A stretch of DNA of 64,000 bases from NCBI GenBank assembly GCA_902489075.1, contig CABTYO010000001.1, positions 62,001 to 126,000 on the forward strand, read 5' to 3'. Both the position numbers and the translations under genes were made by a program. This DNA is from an uncultured Faecalicatena sp. (GTDB lineage: Bacteria; Bacillota; Clostridia; Lachnospirales; Lachnospiraceae). The notes beneath the pieces are model-generated. The model saw only the letters and a list, made by a program, of their open reading frames with translations, ran no database searches and was not told where the DNA came from. Positions 33,623-42,142 of this stretch are shown here, piece by piece. The stretch's first letter is position 1, and every line of letters begins with the position of its first letter.

Positions 33623-34981
33623 ATGAAAATATTAATCAAAGGGGCGGGTGACCTGGCAACAGGGATCGCCTCTCGTCTATATCACAGCGGACATCAGATT
33701 ATGATGACAGAAATAGAAATTCCTCTGACCGTGCGCCGGATCGTGGCACTTTCAAGAGCCGTATACGAAAAAGAGGCAGTTGTGGAAGATATGAAAGGAA
33801 TCCTGGTTTCTTCTATGAAAGAGGCAGAGGAAGTCCTGGCGGCGGGAGACATCCCGGTCATCATAGACGAACGGGCAGAGATAGCCGGAGAATATCAGCC
33901 CGATGTGATAATAGACGCAATTCTGGCAAAGAAAAATCTTGGAACAAAGATCACAGATGCACCTTTTGTGATTGGAGTCGGTCCCGGCTTTACAGCAGGG
34001 GAAGACTGCCACTGCGTTGTTGAGACAAAAAGAGGACACACACTGGGCAGGACTATTTATGAAGGAAGTGCGATTCCGAATACAGGAGTTCCGGGCAATG
34101 TCGGCGGATATACCATCGAGCGCCTGATCCGTGCAGCAGCTTCAGGGGAGATGGTTCCGCTTGCAAAAATCGGCGATGTTGTGAAAAAAGGCCAGGCCGT
34201 AGCGGTGACTGGTGGAAAAGAAGTATATGCCCAGATGAGCGGGATCGTCAGAGGGATGCTCCAGCCCGGCGTGGAGGTGACTGAAAACCTGAAAATCGGT
34301 GATATCGATGCACGCTGTGAGATCGACCACTGCTTTACCATTTCCGATAAAGCAAGATCCGTTGGGGGCGGCGTACTGGAGGCAGTGACCCGGTTTGAAC
34401 ATATGCGGGGCTCTTATGCCATGGTGATTCTGGCGGCAGGGAGAAGTGTGCGTTTCGGGGACAATAAACTGCTGGCAGCTATTTCGGGGAAGTGCTTATA
34501 TCAGCATACACTGGAACGGATGCGGGCATTTCAGGATTATCCACAGTATCTGGTGACAGGGTATGACAACATTGCAGAGGAAGCGCAAGGGCAGGGAATC
34601 CGGACCGTGATGAACCAGAAACCAGAGCTTGGGATTTCCCATTCCATCCAGTTGGGATTAGAGGCCTGCTTAAAAGACCACCCGGATATCCAGGGAATCC
34701 TGTTCTCAGTATGTGACCAGCCGAATTTAAAAGCGGGGACCATTCAGCGGATCTTAAATACGGCATCCGCACATAAAGGTCAGGTCATCTGCGCTGGTAA
34801 TCCGTTGCGGCCGGGAAATCCGGTGCTGTGGGACAGGGCATTTTTCGACGAACTGAGAGGACTTACAGGAGACCATGGAGGAAGAAAAATCATGTCCCGG
34901 CTTCCTGATAAGATCCGTTATGTAGAGGCCCAGTCAGAAGAATTGAAAGATATTGATTTAAAAGACGATATATTAGAATAA
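33623..34981 (+). CDS. yqeB: YqeB-MocA fusion: selenium-dependent Mo-hydroxylase maturation plus nucleotidyltransferase
   Basis: 452 residues in two parts. Residues 1 to about 265 are YqeB/EF2563-like (I-K-G-A-G-D-L-A-T-G-I-A Rossmann start, P-N-T-G-V-P-G-N-V-G-G). Residues about 266-452 are a MocA-type transferase with V-I-L-A-A-G-R-S-V-R-F-G-D-N-K-L-L, the nucleotide-binding signature, and S-V-C-D-Q-P. MocA enzymes convert molybdopterin cofactor to the cytosine dinucleotide form used by xanthine-dehydrogenase-type enzymes. In E. coli the two functions are separate genes. Fusion puts selenium and nucleotide maturation of the cofactor on one chain, immediately before the client enzyme. Confidence 0.9.
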   Translation: MKILIKGAGDLATGIASRLYHSGHQIMMTEIEIPLTVRRIVALSRAVYEKEAVVEDMKGILVSSMKEAEEVLAAGDIPVIIDERAEIAGEYQPDVIIDAILAKKNLGTKITDAPFVIGVGPGFTAGEDCHCVVETKRGHTLGRTIYEGSAIPNTGVPGNVGGYTIERLIRAAASGEMVPLAKIGDVVKKGQAVAVTGGKEVYAQMSGIVRGMLQPGVEVTENLKIGDIDARCEIDHCFTISDKARSVGGGVLEAVTRFEHMRGSYAMVILAAGRSVRFGDNKLLAAISGKCLYQHTLERMRAFQDYPQYLVTGYDNIAEEAQGQGIRTVMNQKPELGISHSIQLGLEACLKDHPDIQGILFSVCDQPNLKAGTIQRILNTASAHKGQVICAGNPLRPGNPVLWDRAFFDELRGLTGDHGGRKIMSRLPDKIRYVEAQSEELKDIDLKDDILE

Positions 34982-35029
34982 GGAATTCTGGAAAGCGGGA
35001 GAGCTTTTCGAAGAAAGGAAGGGTATATC

Positions 35030-37591
35030 ATGTTTACAGTTCATGTAAATGGGAAGGATTATCAGGTTGAAAAGGACCAGAAGCTGATGCGTTTTTTAAG
35101 GGATGAACTTCATCTGACTTCTGTGAAGGATGGATGCAGCCAGGGGGCGTGCGGCACCTGTACGGTTCTGGTAGACGGCAAGACGACACGTGCCTGTATT
35201 CCGATGATCTCAAAGATGGAAGGCAAAAAGATCGTAACGGTGGAGGGCTTAAGCGACAGGGAGAAGGAAGTCTATGCCTGTGCATTCGGCAAGGCCGGGG
35301 CAGTACAGTGCGGCTTCTGTATTCCGGGAATGGTGATGTGTGCGAAGGGGCTGATCGACGTCAACCCGGACCCGACCCGCCTGGAAGTGGTGGCAGCGAT
35401 CCGCAATAACATCTGCCGCTGTACCGGTTACAAGAAGATCATCGACGGCATTCTGCTCAGTGCAAAGATGTTCCGCGAAAATATTCCGGCCACAGACAAT
35501 CAGGGTGTCGTCCTTGTGGGGGATGCGATCCAGAGAATCGATGCCGGGGAGAAGGTTCTGGGAATCGGGGAATACCCGGATGATATCTATCTGGACGGCA
35601 TGATCTACGGAAGTGCGGTCCGTTCCGAATATCCAAGGGCAAGAGTCCTGGCCATACATAAGGAAGAGGCAGAAGCACTGGAAGGTGTGATCGGAGTTTT
35701 CACCGCAGAGGATGTACCGGGCAATGTGAAAGTCGGCCATCTCAAGCAAGACTGGGATACCATGATCCCGGTGGGCAAAGTCACCCATTATCTGGGAGAT
35801 GCCATCTGCCTGGTAGCGGCAGAGGATCAGGAGACACTGGAGAAGGCAAAGAGCCTGATCAAGGTCGACTATGAAGTCCTGGATCCGGTCCTGGATCCAT
35901 TTGAGGCCATGAAAGAGGATGCACCGAAGGTCCATGAGTCAGGCAATGTCCTTGCCCATGAACATCTGGTAAGAGGAAATGCAGACGAAGTGATTGCAGG
36001 TTCCAAATATAAAGTCACAAAACACTATGAGACCCCATGGACAGAGCATGCTTTCCTGGAGCCGGAATGTGCGGTAGCCATGCCGTTTGATGACGGAGTA
36101 TTTATCTACTCCACAGACCAGGGAACCTATGATACCCAGCACGAGTGCTGTATCATGCTCGGTCTCCCGCCTGAGAAGGTCATTGTGGAAAACAAGCTGG
36201 TCGGCGGCGGTTTCGGTGGAAAAGAGGATGTCAGCGTACAGCATCATGCAGCACTGATTGCCTATCTGACCAAACGAATCGTAAAAGTAAAACTGTCCAG
36301 ACAGGAAAGTATCGTGGTACATCCGAAGCGTCACCCGATGTGGATGGATATCACGACAGCCTGTGATGAGAATGGATATCTGACTGCTATGAAAGCCGTT
36401 GTCGTATCAGACACAGGTGCTTATGCATCCCTGGGCGGCCCGGTTCTGCAGAGGGCATGTACCCATGCGGCAGGCCCATATAATTTCCAGGTCGTTGATA
36501 TTGACGGAAAAGCAGTCTATACCAACAATCCTCCGGCAGGGGCATTCCGTGGATTCGGCGTGACCCAGACCTGCTTCGGTTCAGAGCGCAACCTGGATCT
36601 TCTGGCAGAGATGGTGGGAATCTCCCCATGGGAGATCCGTTACCGCAATGCCATCCGTCCGGGACAGGTACTTCCGAATGGACAGATTGCAGATAACTCT
36701 ACCGCCGTGGCAGAGACACTGGAAGCAGTAAAAGAGATTTACGAGAGTGAGCCATATGCAGGTCTTGCCTGTGCCATGAAGAACGCCGGAGTCGGTGTAG
36801 GGCTTCCTGACTGGGGACGCTGCCGTCTGCTGATCAAAGACGGAAAAGTAGAGATCCATGCCGGAGCATCCTGTATCGGGCAGGGACTTGGAACCGTGCT
36901 GATCCAGGTCGTATCCGAGACGTTAGGGCTTTCCATTGACAAGATTAAATATTGCCGTCCGAATACCGCAGATTCACCGGATTCCGGAACTACTTCCGGT
37001 TCCAGGCAGACCCTGATCACAGGCGAGGCTGCAAAGCGTGCATCAGAAAAACTGGCAGAGGATCTCAAGGATCACTCACTGGAAGAGCTGGAAGGAAAAG
37101 ATTATCTCGGAGAATATCTGGCAAAGACCGATAAGATGGGCAGCGATGTACCGAATCCTGTATCCCACGTGGCATACGGATTCGCGACTCAGATGTGCGT
37201 CCTGAATGAAGACGGAACGATCAAGAAGATGATAGCGGTCCATGATGTCGGAAAAGCAGTCAATCCAATCAGCGTGGAGGGACAGATCGAAGGCGGCGTT
37301 GTCATGGGAATGGGATATGCACTGACAGAGCAGTATGAACTCAAAGACGGCTATCCGGTATCCAGATTCGGAACACTGGGACTGTTCAAGGCAGATAAAG
37401 TGCCGGAGCTGGAATCCATCATTGTGGAGAAACCGGGAGTCGATGTGGGATACGGCGCGATCGGAATCGGAGAGATTACATCCATTCCGACAGCACCAGC
37501 CATTGCAGGAGCATATTATAAATGGAATAAAGAGTTCCAGACCAAGCTGCCGCTTACGAGGACTCCTTATGAGAAGAAGAAAAATAAGTAA
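35030..37591 (+). CDS. xdhAC: Selenium-dependent xanthine dehydrogenase-type molybdenum hydroxylase, FeS-Mo fused chain
   Basis: 853 residues. N-terminal [2Fe-2S] domains (about 1-155): C-S-Q-G-A-C-G-T-C, Q-C-G-F-C-I-P-G and C-R-C-T-G-Y. Then the molybdenum domains (about 170-853) with G-G-G-F-G-G-K-E-D and the catalytic glutamate in G-I-G-E-I-T-S-I-P. The fused FeS-Mo layout without an FAD subunit, and placement after yqeC and yqeB, mark the selenium-dependent group; the selenium is a labile cofactor ligand, not selenocysteine (no in-frame UGA is needed). It probably interconverts urate and xanthine using electrons from YgfK; an FAD subunit is not encoded next to it. AAAGGAAGGG precedes the ATG. 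Last gene of the rightward arm. Confidence 0.93.
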   Translation: MFTVHVNGKDYQVEKDQKLMRFLRDELHLTSVKDGCSQGACGTCTVLVDGKTTRACIPMISKMEGKKIVTVEGLSDREKEVYACAFGKAGAVQCGFCIPGMVMCAKGLIDVNPDPTRLEVVAAIRNNICRCTGYKKIIDGILLSAKMFRENIPATDNQGVVLVGDAIQRIDAGEKVLGIGEYPDDIYLDGMIYGSAVRSEYPRARVLAIHKEEAEALEGVIGVFTAEDVPGNVKVGHLKQDWDTMIPVGKVTHYLGDAICLVAAEDQETLEKAKSLIKVDYEVLDPVLDPFEAMKEDAPKVHESGNVLAHEHLVRGNADEVIAGSKYKVTKHYETPWTEHAFLEPECAVAMPFDDGVFIYSTDQGTYDTQHECCIMLGLPPEKVIVENKLVGGGFGGKEDVSVQHHAALIAYLTKRIVKVKLSRQESIVVHPKRHPMWMDITTACDENGYLTAMKAVVVSDTGAYASLGGPVLQRACTHAAGPYNFQVVDIDGKAVYTNNPPAGAFRGFGVTQTCFGSERNLDLLAEMVGISPWEIRYRNAIRPGQVLPNGQIADNSTAVAETLEAVKEIYESEPYAGLACAMKNAGVGVGLPDWGRCRLLIKDGKVEIHAGASCIGQGLGTVLIQVVSETLGLSIDKIKYCRPNTADSPDSGTTSGSRQTLITGEAAKRASEKLAEDLKDHSLEELEGKDYLGEYLAKTDKMGSDVPNPVSHVAYGFATQMCVLNEDGTIKKMIAVHDVGKAVNPISVEGQIEGGVVMGMGYALTEQYELKDGYPVSRFGTLGLFKADKVPELESIIVEKPGVDVGYGAIGIGEITSIPTAPAIAGAYYKWNKEFQTKLPLTRTPYEKKKNK

Positions 37592-37612
37592 ATGAAATAG
37601 TTGTATATAGAG

Positions 37613-37650
37613 AAAGACAGATGTCTGAATGAGAGGACGTCTGTCTTTTT
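37613..37650 (+). terminator. Intrinsic terminator of the rightward purine operon
   Basis: AAAGACAGATGTC pairs with GACGTCTGTCTTT (one G-U), 10-nt loop, then T-run. It marks the edge of the conserved purine cluster. Confidence 0.92.
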
Positions 37651-38095
37651 ATATTTGGAGTGTGGAAAGCAAAAAAGTGCCGAGGAAAATATGTCTCTTG
37701 GTGCTATTCAGTTGACAGGAACCTTCTATGCCATAGGCAGTGATAATACCAATGAGATTAATGGCCATTTCAGTACGATCAGAGTTCTTTAGTGAATAGT
37801 GAGAGAGCAGAAGAATAAGATATATACCAGAATTCTTGGCGATGTCTTCCACGAACCTGGTATTCATGGTATAATATGCAACAATGTAGAATATTGGTGA
37901 AGTGGAGTTTTAAAGGAACGAAGAGCTTCTTTCAGTTTCAGCCTTTCTGGCAGATCAGCAGACATAGGATGTTCAGTTCGTGATTATATTATATTTTCAG
38001 GTAATATATCAGAAGGAAAATAAATTGAAAAGTGAAATGCACGTAAGGGCTTCATAACTCCATCAGTGCCTTTCACAGAAAGGCGGATTATAAAA
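37651..38095. other. Non-coding gap, no recognisable gene
   Basis: About 445 bp, A+T-rich, with only short open frames on both strands (longest 72 codons, leftward, 37649-37867) that lack a ribosome site and resemble nothing I know. It starts the accessory island and looks like decayed sequence. Confidence 0.5.
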
Positions 38096-38641
38096 ATGAA
38101 ATTAGCAGTTAGATTAAAAGAAGCACGAAAAGAAAAAGGTTATTCTCAGATATATGTTTCAGACAAATTACATGTATCTCGACAGGCAATATCTAATTGG
38201 GAAAATGGAAGATCGTATCCAGATGTCGGAAACTTAAAGGCATTAAGTGTTCTATATGAAATTTCTCTGGATGAACTTTTTAAAGAGACAAGTTAAGAAA
38301 TAGAAGAGAACGGAAGCAAAATTGAAGTAGTAGAAACTGTAACAGATGAGACTGAAAAACAACAAGAGGAGAAGAACAGAGAAGACTCCACCGGAGAGAA
38401 GAGCATCCCAGTGGACTTGCTTCTTCTCTCTCTTGTGGTTCTGGCTTCATGTATAATTCCACCAATCGGTGTAATAATGGGAATGGTTGTAATTATTATT
38501 AACCAAAAGAAGGGCTTGAAGTCAAAGTTGCTTTTGGGGCTGTGTTGTGTGTGCTTGATTATAAGTATTCTTGGAACTATATCCTGGATGAATGATATCT
38601 TTATGTTTTCGGGGCAGAGCACTGTAATAAAAATAGAATAA
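38096..38641 (+). pseudogene. XRE-family HTH regulator with C-terminal membrane segments, interrupted by one in-frame stop
   Basis: The frame from ATG 38096 encodes a typical 66-residue Xre HTH (V-R-L-K-E-A-R-K-E-K-G-Y-S-Q, V-S-R-Q-A-I-S-N-W-E-N-G-R-S-Y-P-D) and meets TAA at 38294-38296. The same frame then continues without another stop to 38641, giving an acidic linker and two hydrophobic segments (L-L-L-L-S-L-V-V-L and G-L-C-C-V-C-L-I-I-S-I). HTH plus C-terminal membrane domain is a common single-gene architecture in Firmicutes, so this is most simply one gene broken by a nonsense change (one base from CAA, AAA or GAA). The 66-residue HTH alone could still be made. AAAGGCGG precedes the start. 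Confidence 0.8.
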
Positions 38642-38642
38642 T

Positions 38643-39149
38643 TTAAAAACCATACACATTAATATTATCGCCAGATATTACACTGTAGAGTCCGGTTCGA
38701 GTATAAGTACTATAAATGTTATGTACAAAGCTATAGGTAACCTGAACAGAACTATCAATTGATAAATAAGAAGATGTGATAGTTCCGATTAGAGGATAAC
38801 AATACTGTCCGTAGGCAGAAGTAACGTTGTTGTTTGAAACAGTTATAAAATAGCCGGCACGCCATGAGGCTGTTCGGACATGTTCAATTTGGTAAGTTCC
38901 ATTAGTTACACGGGATTTAGAAGAAATCTCGGAAATTTTCAAATAGGAAATATTATCACCATCTCTAGTTTTAAATATTTGAGTACCTCCTGTTTTCATA
39001 TCATAGGTAGCGAGGAGCACTGGATTGTCTGGAGCCGGAGCCTCAGGAGATGTAGCTGCAGAGACCATTAATGTATTGGTACATAGAAGACCCATAATGG
39101 TAATGGTGATCAACAGTTTTTTGAAGTTAGTTTTAAGGATTTCTTTCAT
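38643..39149 (-). CDS. Secreted protein of unknown function (possibly DUF5626-like)
   Basis: 168 residues with a clear signal peptide (basic start, hydrophobic core L-L-I-T-I-T-I-M-G-L-L, cleavage after V-S-A-A). The mature part is rich in Ser/Thr/Tyr with beta-forming segments; Y-D-M-K-T-G-G-T-Q-I-F recalls the DUF5626 group, but this is from memory. The start at 39149 has an AGAAAGGAA site at proper spacing; a GTG three codons upstream overlaps that site. It converges on the interrupted regulator gene, with only one base between stop codons. Possibly a surface or inter-bacterial factor; no function is claimed. Confidence 0.75.
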   Translation of the reverse strand: MKEILKTNFKKLLITITIMGLLCTNTLMVSAATSPEAPAPDNPVLLATYDMKTGGTQIFKTRDGDNISYLKISEISSKSRVTNGTYQIEHVRTASWRAGYFITVSNNNVTSAYGQYCYPLIGTITSSYLSIDSSVQVTYSFVHNIYSTYTRTGLYSVISGDNINVYGF

Positions 39150-39696
39150 AATATACACTTCCTTTCTAAGAATATCAATATTTTAGCACAAAAATGGAAA
39201 GCTAGAAGGCAAGTAACACTTTCCCTATGTCAATTAGTAGTTTACATAGAATTAAGCGGCAATCCAAGCATATCCCACAGAGAATCGTGTGTTGAAAAAC
39301 ATGATTCTCTGTGGGATATGCTTATTTTGTGATAAGAGTTTTAAAATAGCAGTTCATTCAATAAACTAATTTCATTCACATTGGGCTTTCAAATATTAAA
39401 CTGAAAAAGAAATATAATATTTTTTTCAAATAGGCTAAAGAAAAGCAATTATTAATTTACAGGTGTAAACTTCTAATTGCTACTAAAAAATTGTGTATAT
39501 GCTTATAATAAAAACATCTAATTAGCAGTTTTTAATGTTTCAAATAGTAAGATGTATCTTTATATTACTGCAGGAAATATAAGCTATCAATGCATTTATT
39601 CTATAAGAAGATGAGGAGGAAAGGCCAATGTACTGTTTATCTATTTAGCGAAAGTTGCTTATTATACTTTAATTAGGAAAGGAAAGGATTAGAAAT
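39150..39696. other. Gene-free A+T-rich gap with one long hairpin
   Basis: 547 bp with no credible reading frame. It holds the hairpin at 39266-39323 and, near its right end, a TATACT box (39663-39668) and a GGAAAGGAAAGG ribosome site for the next gene. Confidence 0.6.
39266..39323. repeat. 21-bp perfect inverted repeat (hairpin)
   Basis: Arms 39266-39286 and 39303-39323 are exact complements; four more pairs (one G-U) tighten the loop to GTTGAAAA. The flank TATTTTG is only weakly U-rich. It may be a terminator for a lost gene, or the end of a small mobile element. Confidence 0.7.
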
Positions 39697-40338
39697 ATGA
39701 AAAAGCTGGGAAAAGGAATATTGGCATTAGTTTTATCTTTTGTATTGATATCTTTAGTTTCACTACCAGTTTCTGCAAAAGATACGGGGAATGAAGCAAC
39801 AGTACCAGAAGAAGTGGCTGGGTTAGATCAGTTTATTGATAGAGAGGAAGATGGTACATTACATTTGGATTCAGATATGGCTTTAGAGGCAGGATACACT
39901 GAAAACATAACTAATGCTATTTCGAATCACTTAGAACTAGTTAATCAAATGGTTTTAGCAGGAGAAGCAAAGACGGATAATGATTTAAATATTTATGTTA
40001 TTTCAGGAGGTCTTATACGTGCAGGTGTTAGAAAAATAGTTACATATTGGTGGGGACAGACGGATGTATATTTGGCTTCAAGTGATGCTCTAATTATGAT
40101 AGATACTTTAAATGCTGCCGGGAATTCTCTCGCTAGATTAGCGGAAATTGTTAACAATGGTACGTATGATAACGTCCAAAATTATGCACTTGGGATTTTA
40201 GTATCTACAGGACTCCTTGCATTTGCATATGGATATCAAATTCGTACGGTATCAGGTAATGGTACTCTGGGATTCATTCAGCAAAGTGTTATGAATTATG
40301 ATACGGGAATACCAGTTATTAGTTATAGACCTCAATAA
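39697..40338 (+). CDS. Secreted hypothetical protein with internal hydrophobic segment
   Basis: 213 residues that I do not recognise. A signal peptide (K-K-L-G-K-G, hydrophobic run, cleavage after V-S-A) is followed by an acidic region (about 28-75), then V-R-K-I-V-T-Y-W-W-G, and a hydrophobic stretch around residues 165-180 (A-L-G-I-L-V-S-T-G-L-L-A-F-A-Y-G). Such a pattern, exported and with a late amphipathic or hydrophobic helix, is seen in some bacteriocin-like or membrane-active proteins, but there is no family evidence. The ribosome site GGAAAGGAAAGG is strong. The gene is A+T-rich, unlike the purine genes, and stands alone before the first copy of the duplicated membrane protein. Confidence 0.72.
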   Translation: MKKLGKGILALVLSFVLISLVSLPVSAKDTGNEATVPEEVAGLDQFIDREEDGTLHLDSDMALEAGYTENITNAISNHLELVNQMVLAGEAKTDNDLNIYVISGGLIRAGVRKIVTYWWGQTDVYLASSDALIMIDTLNAAGNSLARLAEIVNNGTYDNVQNYALGILVSTGLLAFAYGYQIRTVSGNGTLGFIQQSVMNYDTGIPVISYRPQ

Positions 40339-40357
40339 ATAATTGTGAAGTTTATAA

Positions 40358-40383
40358 GGGCAGGTATGGAGACATACCTGCTC
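40358..40383 (+). terminator. Hairpin after the secreted protein gene
   Basis: GGGCAGGTATG pairs with CATACCTGCTC (one G-U) around a 4-nt loop. The tail CTATAATATT is poor in U, so termination is likely but not certain. Confidence 0.5.
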
Positions 40384-40538
40384 TATAATATTAAGAATTG
40401 AATAAAACAGATCATGTAGACTGCCCTATATTTTAAGCGGTATATAAAAGTAGTGGTTAATTGGTCAGAAAAAAATTATGAATCTCAAGAGTTTGAAGTG
40501 CTACAATAAAAGTATTCACAAAGCGAGGAGGGCACATC

Positions 40539-41084
40539 ATGAAAAAGAAAGTTTCAATCCTAATTTGTTATATTGTAGAAGGTGTTTTACTTTATTTCTT
40601 ATATCTGTTTGTAAAAACGGTAGATCCCCAGGGTGTTCTGAAAAATTCATCTGTAGATCTCCTCGCATTTATTGTGCCATGGGCAATTGCAGCAATTATC
40701 AGCGACCAGAAGGATCTGAATCAGTTTTCCTTTCAGTGGTGTTCATGCTTTGCGATTTTGCCAGCGATTTTGACAGTATGTCTGGAATATTCCTGGGAAG
40801 TGGGAATAGGTTCCGCATTCATCCGCGGACTATTAGTATGGGGTGTAAATCTCTCTGCTCTTTTCTGGTATCATATCATTCACAATTATGCTGCTTTAAA
40901 AGTGAAAGGGATTATTTTAGTACTTTTAGCCACCTTTTTAGTAGGCTTCTGTATTTCAACTGTAAGAATTATATTGAATTTCACTAAGTCAGGAAATATC
41001 TTTGAGATCCTTCCACTTTATGCATCTATCCTTATTTACTATTTGTATTTGAGGAAAAAGAAGATACATTTCAGAAAATCGTAG
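40539..41084 (+). CDS. Multi-pass membrane protein, left copy of a flanking duplicate
   Basis: 181 residues, about five hydrophobic segments, with a conserved W-Y-H-I-I-H-N-Y and a basic R-K-K-K-I-H-F-R end. No family is recognised. A second copy at 55971-56516 differs at about 34 of 181 positions by hand count. The upstream AGTATTCACAAAG and ribosome site are also shared, and both genes have an extended -10 type promoter (here TGCTACAAT, about 40499-40507). The two copies bracket the peptide-signalling block. They may be immunity proteins, but that is inference from position only. Confidence 0.8.
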   Translation: MKKKVSILICYIVEGVLLYFLYLFVKTVDPQGVLKNSSVDLLAFIVPWAIAAIISDQKDLNQFSFQWCSCFAILPAILTVCLEYSWEVGIGSAFIRGLLVWGVNLSALFWYHIIHNYAALKVKGIILVLLATFLVGFCISTVRIILNFTKSGNIFEILPLYASILIYYLYLRKKKIHFRKS

Positions 41085-41127
41085 CATGAAAATTTGCTAT
41101 AAGTATTGTATAGTGTAGATATATCAG

Positions 41128-41178
41128 ACCAGAAGAAAATCAAAAGTCTCAGATATTTTTAATTTTCTTCTGGTATTT
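41128..41178 (+). terminator. Terminator hairpin after the left membrane-protein copy
   Basis: ACCAGAAGAAAAT (41128-41140) pairs with ATTTTCTTCTGGT (41162-41174), 21-nt loop, then ATTTAT. The group II intron-like fragment begins immediately after (41181). Confidence 0.7.
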
Positions 41179-41180
41179 AT

Positions 41181-41340
41181 GTGCGCTCGGCGGTGTATGT
41201 TTCTAACGAGTGAAAGTCTCGAATCTGTCTGGTGAGAAGGATATATCCGAAGGCAACGGTCTCCTGCAAGAGGTATGGAAACTATCTTGTTAGAATATAT
41301 GGGAGTTTACGGCCAAAAAGAATTAATTTAAGACCTTTGG
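41181..41340 (+). mobile_element. Group II (class C-like) intron 5' fragment
   Basis: Begins GTGCGCTCGG, the GUGCG start of bacterial group II introns, followed by TCTAACGAGTGAAAGTCTCGA, which resembles domain I of introns common in Lachnospiraceae. It starts right behind a terminator hairpin, the preferred target of class C introns. No reverse transcriptase frame or 3' end (domain V) is present, so it is a remnant. The right boundary is a guess. Other structured RNA cannot be excluded. Confidence 0.5.
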
Positions 41341-41431
41341 TATATTATTCTGAGAAACAGTGCTAAACTATAACTAACACATGATTTGATGTATTTAAAT
41401 ATTTGTCGATAACACTGGGAGTACATAAAAT

Positions 41432-42142
41432 ATGCTAAGAATAGCAGCACTGGATGATGATATAGAATGGTTGGATGTTGAGAAAAAGATTACAGAAGCA
41501 ACTTTTTCAAATGAAGAGGCATTTGAGTTTTATGGATACAATAATGTCGAAAAATTTTTACTGGATTTAGAGGACAAAGAGTTTGAGATTTATCTTCTTG
41601 ATATGGAATTGCCTGATACAGATGGATTAAAATTAGCCAGAAGGATAAAGAGAATACAGGCGGATCCCTTCATTATTTACATCACGAATTATGTAGAATA
41701 TGCAGTGGAAGCCTTTGAGGTAAATGCTTTTCGATATATTCCTAAAAATCTGTTGGAGATAAAGCTGCCTGACGCATATAAGATGCTCATGGAGCAGCTT
41801 AGTCAAAAGAAGGAAAGATATTTTATTATTCAGAATCATACTCGGATGGAAAAGATACCGGAGAGTCAGATCTATTATCTGGTAAAGGATAAGAAATATG
41901 TTTATATCAAATATAGATTTGGTGAGAGTAGAATCAGATCAACACTTGAAGAGGTATACCAGAGATTGGACCAGAATGAGTTCATCAGAATAGATAAGAG
42001 CTATATTGTAAATCTGAAACACATTATGGGGCTGGAAAAGAGACAGGTAAAACTAAGGGATGGTACATATCTGGATGTCAGTCAGCCCCAATTGGCAAAT
42101 GTGAAGAAGAAAATTTCTGAGTATTGGAGAAGCGGATGCTAA
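41432..42142 (+). CDS. LytTR-family response regulator (AgrA-like)
   Basis: 236 residues. Receiver domain about 1-120 with the acidic pocket D8-D9, phospho-acceptor D57 (Y-L-L-D-M-E-L-P) and the T/K positions of the fold (I-T-N-Y, P-K-N); LytTR DNA-binding domain about 130-232 (R-M-E-K-I-P-E-S-Q-I-Y-Y, R-I-D-K-S-Y-I-V-N). It overlaps the kinase gene by 7 bp, so the pair form one two-component system of the peptide-sensing Agr/Com type. The start has a weak site (TGGGAG). A second regulator of the same type, with no kinase, is at 50513. Confidence 0.93.
   Translation: MLRIAALDDDIEWLDVEKKITEATFSNEEAFEFYGYNNVEKFLLDLEDKEFEIYLLDMELPDTDGLKLARRIKRIQADPFIIYITNYVEYAVEAFEVNAFRYIPKNLLEIKLPDAYKMLMEQLSQKKERYFIIQNHTRMEKIPESQIYYLVKDKKYVYIKYRFGESRIRSTLEEVYQRLDQNEFIRIDKSYIVNLKHIMGLEKRQVKLRDGTYLDVSQPQLANVKKKISEYWRSGC

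Noticed and set aside
35030..37591. Selenocysteine (UGA) codon in the selenium-type xanthine dehydrogenase
   Set aside because: The frame is fully open with no in-frame UGA; this enzyme class uses a labile selenium ligand, not selenocysteine.
37601..37867. Short frames after the xanthine dehydrogenase terminator
   Set aside because: Under 75 codons, no ribosome site, partly inside the terminator, no recognisable family.
38096..38641. Two independent genes (HTH protein and small membrane protein)
   Set aside because: Both parts are in exactly the same frame with no further stop and no good ribosome site before the ATG at 38411, so one interrupted gene is simpler.
41181..41340. Interpretation as a c-di-GMP or other known riboswitch upstream of the LytTR regulator
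   Set aside because: The GTGCG start directly behind a terminator and the domain-I-like block fit a group II intron better; no expression platform is visible before the regulator gene.
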